From: Fistularia commersonii
Lineage: Eukaryota > Chordata > Actinopteri > Syngnathiformes > Fistulariidae
Assembly (NCBI GenBank): GCA_037954325.1
Contig: JBBMNZ010000017.1
Coordinates: 15,019,501 to 15,083,500 of the forward strand
Length of the DNA: 64,000 nt
Direction of reading: 5' to 3'
Below are positions 60,581 to 64,000 of the stretch, piece by piece (the first letter of the stretch is position 1; every line of letters starts with the position of its first letter). The position numbers were made by a program, and so were the translations under genes. A model generated the notes under the pieces. The model ran no database searches, was not told the DNA's origin, and was given only the letters and a program-made list of their open reading frames with translations.

Positions 60581-60590
60581 CAATATATTG
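60581..60590 (-). promoter_or_regulatory. TATA-like box upstream of the candidate first exon
   Basis: The palindromic CAATATATTG lies about 30 bases upstream of a pyrimidine-rich start region. It is a weak match on its own and only meaningful if the first-exon prediction is right. Confidence 0.2.
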
Positions 60591-61051
60591 CCACTCCCCT
60601 GAATGTGTCCACACGCACACACACATACACACACATACTGGAGCGCACTTGAACTTTCTATGCACTCCCCGTGTGCACTTGCGTGTGCGTGTGCATAAGG
60701 GATAGTAGAAAGACAGCATGATGTTGTTGCTGCTGCAGAAGGGGAGGAAACCTCTTCTTCATCAGTCCTGCCATCGTTCTGGTTAATTCTGCAAAAGAAC
60801 ATGTTCAGTGATGTTGGTCCTCCTCGCCAATGTCCTGAGGTCATTTTTCCAAAAACAGACTGAATCAGAGGCAAAGAGCCAGAAATCCTGGGGTGGTCGG
60901 GGAAAGGGGTCCAAACATCAAATGTTTCAAGTATTCTTATAGTGCCCACAAAGAATAACATGATACTATAGTAAGAAGTTTCACAACATTTTTTTTTTTC
61001 AACAAGGACTCTGAATTTCAGTGATACTGGATGCTTTATTTTAAACTGCTA

Positions 61052-61055
<4 letters not shown>

Positions 61056-61084
<29 letters not shown>
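61056..61084. repeat. (GT)n microsatellite
   Basis: A perfect GT tract of about 29 bp upstream of the candidate first exon. Confidence 0.92.
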
Positions 61085-61088
<4 letters not shown>

Positions 61089-61104
61089 TTTGTGTATGTC
61101 TGTC

Positions 61105-61265
61105 AAAAAAAAAAAAAAAAACTCACTAACCCAAGCTTACTGTTCTGTATAGTTCCTGTGCATCGTGTATTTGCAATTGTATTTGCAGTCCCTATGTCCT
61201 CTATTGTAAGTCGCTTTGGATAAGAAGTGTCTGCCAAATGCAATGTAATGCAATGTAATGTTGAA
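61105..61265 (+). mobile_element. Short element with GTCGCTTTGGATAA tail, copy 2
   Basis: A run, AACTCACTAACCCAAGCTTA, CTGTTCTGTATAGTTCCTGT, GTAAGTCGCTTTGGATAAG, then (AATGC/TAATG)n. It is the plus-strand equivalent of 33463-33640, with the same body and the same A run. Confidence 0.75.
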
Positions 61266-61384
61266 ATGAAGGCTGGGAAATGTTTTATCAAATTGGTCAA
61301 ATCGACCACAAATGACCTGGAACCTGAATGACAGAGGAAATATAAAAAAAAAACATTAAAAATGAAATGAATGTATGTATGTAT

Positions 61385-61500
61385 ATGGATCTGAGATGGC
61401 CAACTACTGGTACTTCGGATCTTTGGTGACTGAATTGTAATGTAATGTAATGTAATGTCATTTAATGTAATGTAATGTATTGTAATGTACTATTATGTTG
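61385..61500 (+). repeat. Truncated tail-family element with (TAATG)n
   Basis: GATGGCCAACTACTGGTACT and CTTCGGATCTTTGGTGACTG pass directly into GAATTGTAATGTAATG. The conserved GTCGCTTTGG segment has been lost. It is inverted relative to the copy at 61540. Confidence 0.65.
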
Positions 61501-61539
61501 ATCAGTCAAATCAAAAATCTTTTATGCAGTATCCTTTTA

Positions 61540-61690
61540 TCCATTACATTACATAGTATTACAGTCATTCAGAAGACGCTTTTATCCAAAGCAACTTACA
61601 AAAATTGCAATTCAATAACCGAAGATCCAAAGTACCAGTCGTCGTTATTCAGAAGTCACCACTCTACCAAATAGCCATCTTAAAACCTTA
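61540..61690 (-). mobile_element. Short tail-family element, second body type
   Basis: TCCATTACATTACATAGTAT, AGAAGACGCTTTTATCCAAA, GCAACTTACAAAAATTGCAA, then the CCGAAGATCCAAAGTACCAG body. Same family as 49130-49330. Confidence 0.7.
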
Positions 61691-62210
61691 TACATACATA
61701 CATACATTTCTTCACTTTTTTTTTTTTTTTTTTTTTTTTGGGGGGGGGGGGGTAAGTCAAAATGATGTTTGAATATGATGTGGTTCATCCAAGTTTACTC
61801 AGCTGATAATATTGTCGCGTTTCAGTCAGGGAAAACATCTGGTTGACGGTAAAACATTTGTTTTTTTATGAGCAATAGCTGCTGTTGTCCACAGCCACGC
61901 CACACTAGTCTCTGCAATACAACTAACTGTTCCCTCTCAATTCCAAGTAAAAAAAAAAAACAAAAAAAAACTGAATATCCAGCAACTCCAAAATCACACA
62001 GAAAACAAGCATAAACATAAACACCAACATTCATGACTCGCCACAGTATTATCACGGGCAAATCGACCACGAGTGACCTGGAGCCTGGATGGCCGGGACA
62101 AAGGAAATGGACTATGATAATAATCGGTCAAGTCGAAAACATTTTCCACAGGTGAAAATGATGTTTGAATATGATGTGATTCGTCCAAGTTTACTCAACT
62201 GATAATATCT

Positions 62211-62998
62211 TTAGTTTCTGTCTGTCTCCCTGGAGACAGGAAGGAACAACTTTATTTGGGCTCACAGGGCAAATTCTGTAAGGCTGGACGCCGCGGCCGC
62301 GTGGCTTCCACGCAGGAGTGTGTGGCCGCGTTCCCTCCGGCCAGTTTGAAGTAAACACTCATTTTTTTGGCACTGTACTATAGGTATACACAGACATGAG
62401 TCAGTCCAAATAATCCCTTTTTTTTTTTTTTCTGCTTTTGGCAGGCGTCGTAGAGGGTCCGAAGCCAAATACACAGACGTCCTGTTCACAGAGAGCAGAA
62501 ATGTTGGATTGTGTCTCATTCCTTAAGTTTGGGTTTGCTTATTATTAAACCTAAGGGGTAATTAGGCTGTTGTGGCTGCGACTGTGCATTTTTATCTGCT
62601 TACGGTGTCTTGTTACCGAAGAGGAAAAAGGTTATAGGTTAACAGGTTAAAAGCACTGTCCTCCCTGCCCCGTAGGGAGAGGTGTGCACTTCCCCTGGAT
62701 AATAGACACACACACGCTGACACACACACTCATACACACTAATGACCCCTTGAGACTGGACAATTGGAAGGGGTGAAATGAAATATCTTTTTTGCACGCA
62801 TGTGAGTTGTGAATGCGTGTTTTACGAAGGAAGTGCACGCCTGTCAGTGTCCTCCCTTCTGTCAAGGGAGGACACGGCATTTAACTCGCTGACGTAAAAT
62901 AAAAAACAAATCTATCGTCACGAATGAATTGAAAAAATAGATAAATCGGAGACACCCTAGAACTTTTCCCAGCCACATGAAAATTTAACAGTATGTGA

Positions 62999-63035
<37 letters not shown>

Positions 63036-64000
63036 CATATATCTATGGGCACACACAAACATAAATATATGTACATACACACACGTAGATATACTGTATA
63101 TGCATCCGTATATATGTATGGATGTATGTGTGCAAATTTTGATATACTTGCATTTGTAAACATGTATACATATATATTTTTGAGTATTGTAGTTTTTTTT
63201 TTCTTCAAAGGGAGCATTTTGTCGCGAGAATTGCTGCCAAGTCATTTTAAAAATCAAATCCAAAGAGCAGTGGCACAGCCGTGGCCCATCAAGGGCCATG
63301 TTTTTTATTTTACGCCTGTACATCCTATCGGGCTAAGGTGGTTTTTACCGAAATCTGAAAGAAGGGGCCAAAAAAATGATGATTTCACCATTAAACCTGT
63401 GCTCAAATTTGTTATGACAAGATAAAGCATTGCAAAAAGTTAAAGCCGTTGCGTCTCGTCTCAAGTGCACTTTGGCTCATATTTGAAAGCAACATTTCTC
63501 TCATAAAAATGAGTGTGTACAAAGGTAGAATGTGAATTTCCACACCAATCCCTTGATGTATAGACTGCGAGTAAAGTGAGAGGATTTGGCAATGGAAGCC
63601 ACGATAACACAACCCGGAGAATGGCTTCCTAATCCCCAATCACCTCGACAATGGCGTTATCCAGGTGATCCTCCATTAAAGAGGATCAACCGCTTATACT
63701 GGATGAGTTGGGAAGCTGCAGAAAAACCAGATCAGCAGGTAGTGGTTTTCAAATAAAATATGCCATCAAACAGGAGAAAATAATAGATATTGTGGGAGGA
63801 TGGATATGCTATTTGGACAGAAAGAATGCCAAATATTTTCACGTTGAGGGGGATTAACTCTTTAACAAATCGAGACCACTTTCACTTGTTTATCATGTGT
63901 CTGGAAGGGGTAAGTGCTCAGTATATCACGTTATAGCGTCGGGTGCTTACTCCCAGTTTTTCCCTCTCACGGCACCGGCGGGTTGTACTATAGTCAAATA
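62211..64000. other. Upstream flank, no gene seen
   Basis: Holds a short GC-rich patch at 62286-62345 (CGCCGCGGCCGCGTGG), (GT)n at 63004-63031 and ATAC-rich tracts. No supported gene or RNA gene. Confidence 0.55.
63004..63031. repeat. (GT)n microsatellite
   Basis: A perfect GT tract of about 28 bp followed by ATAC-rich sequence. Confidence 0.92.

Larger units (their letters stand above)
61278..62210. repeat. Local direct duplication interrupted by insertions
   Basis: CAAATCGACCACAAATGACC (61297) pairs with CAAATCGACCACGAGTGACC (62058). AATGATGTTTGAATATGATG (61761) pairs with the same string at 62157. The two blocks are much closer together in the second unit, because elements were inserted in the first. 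Confidence 0.75.

Noticed and set aside
60419..60961. 180-codon minus-strand frame
   Set aside because: It covers the candidate noncoding exon and upstream sequence, has no recognisable domain or signal, and looks like chance openness in GC-richer DNA.

Overview
The window is vertebrate nuclear DNA, most likely from a percomorph-type ray-finned fish. The evidence is one multi-exon gene with GT-AG introns, long microsatellites, and fish-type repeats (nonautonomous hAT elements, a Tc1/mariner-like MITE, a Tigger/pogo relic, RTE-like LINE fragments, tRNA-derived SINEs). There is no bacterial-type gene organisation. No rRNA gene, CRISPR array or functional tRNA gene was seen.

The only host protein-coding gene I can support is a class 3 semaphorin on the minus strand, best assigned as sema3d. 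I resolved 17 coding exons, from the start codon at 54105 to the TGA at 27807-27809. All splice phases agree, every intron is GT-AG, and the joined frame is 2421 nt (806 residues) with no stop or frameshift. Its domains in order are: signal/leader segment, seven-bladed sema domain, PSI domain, furin-type basic site, Ig-like domain, and basic C-terminal tail. A candidate noncoding first exon lies near 60411-60555, with a consensus donor and a nine-codon upstream ORF. If correct, the transcription unit is about 33 kb.

Layout: 1-27.7 kb is the intergenic region 3' of sema3d, with LINE 3' ends, hAT elements, MITEs, a Tigger relic and long microsatellites. 27.8-54.2 kb holds the coding exons, with introns that carry hAT, SINE and LINE insertions and a tandem duplication next to the PSI exon. 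54.2-60.4 kb is the probable first intron. 60.4-64 kb holds the candidate first exon, then upstream sequence with SINE-tail elements, a local duplication and microsatellites.

No new multi-gene system is evident. The most interesting structures are two hAT elements with three identical copies of one 8-bp target, a composite MITE family whose flank travels with it, and the intronic tandem duplication. Small open frames outside the exons are treated as chance or repeat-derived.
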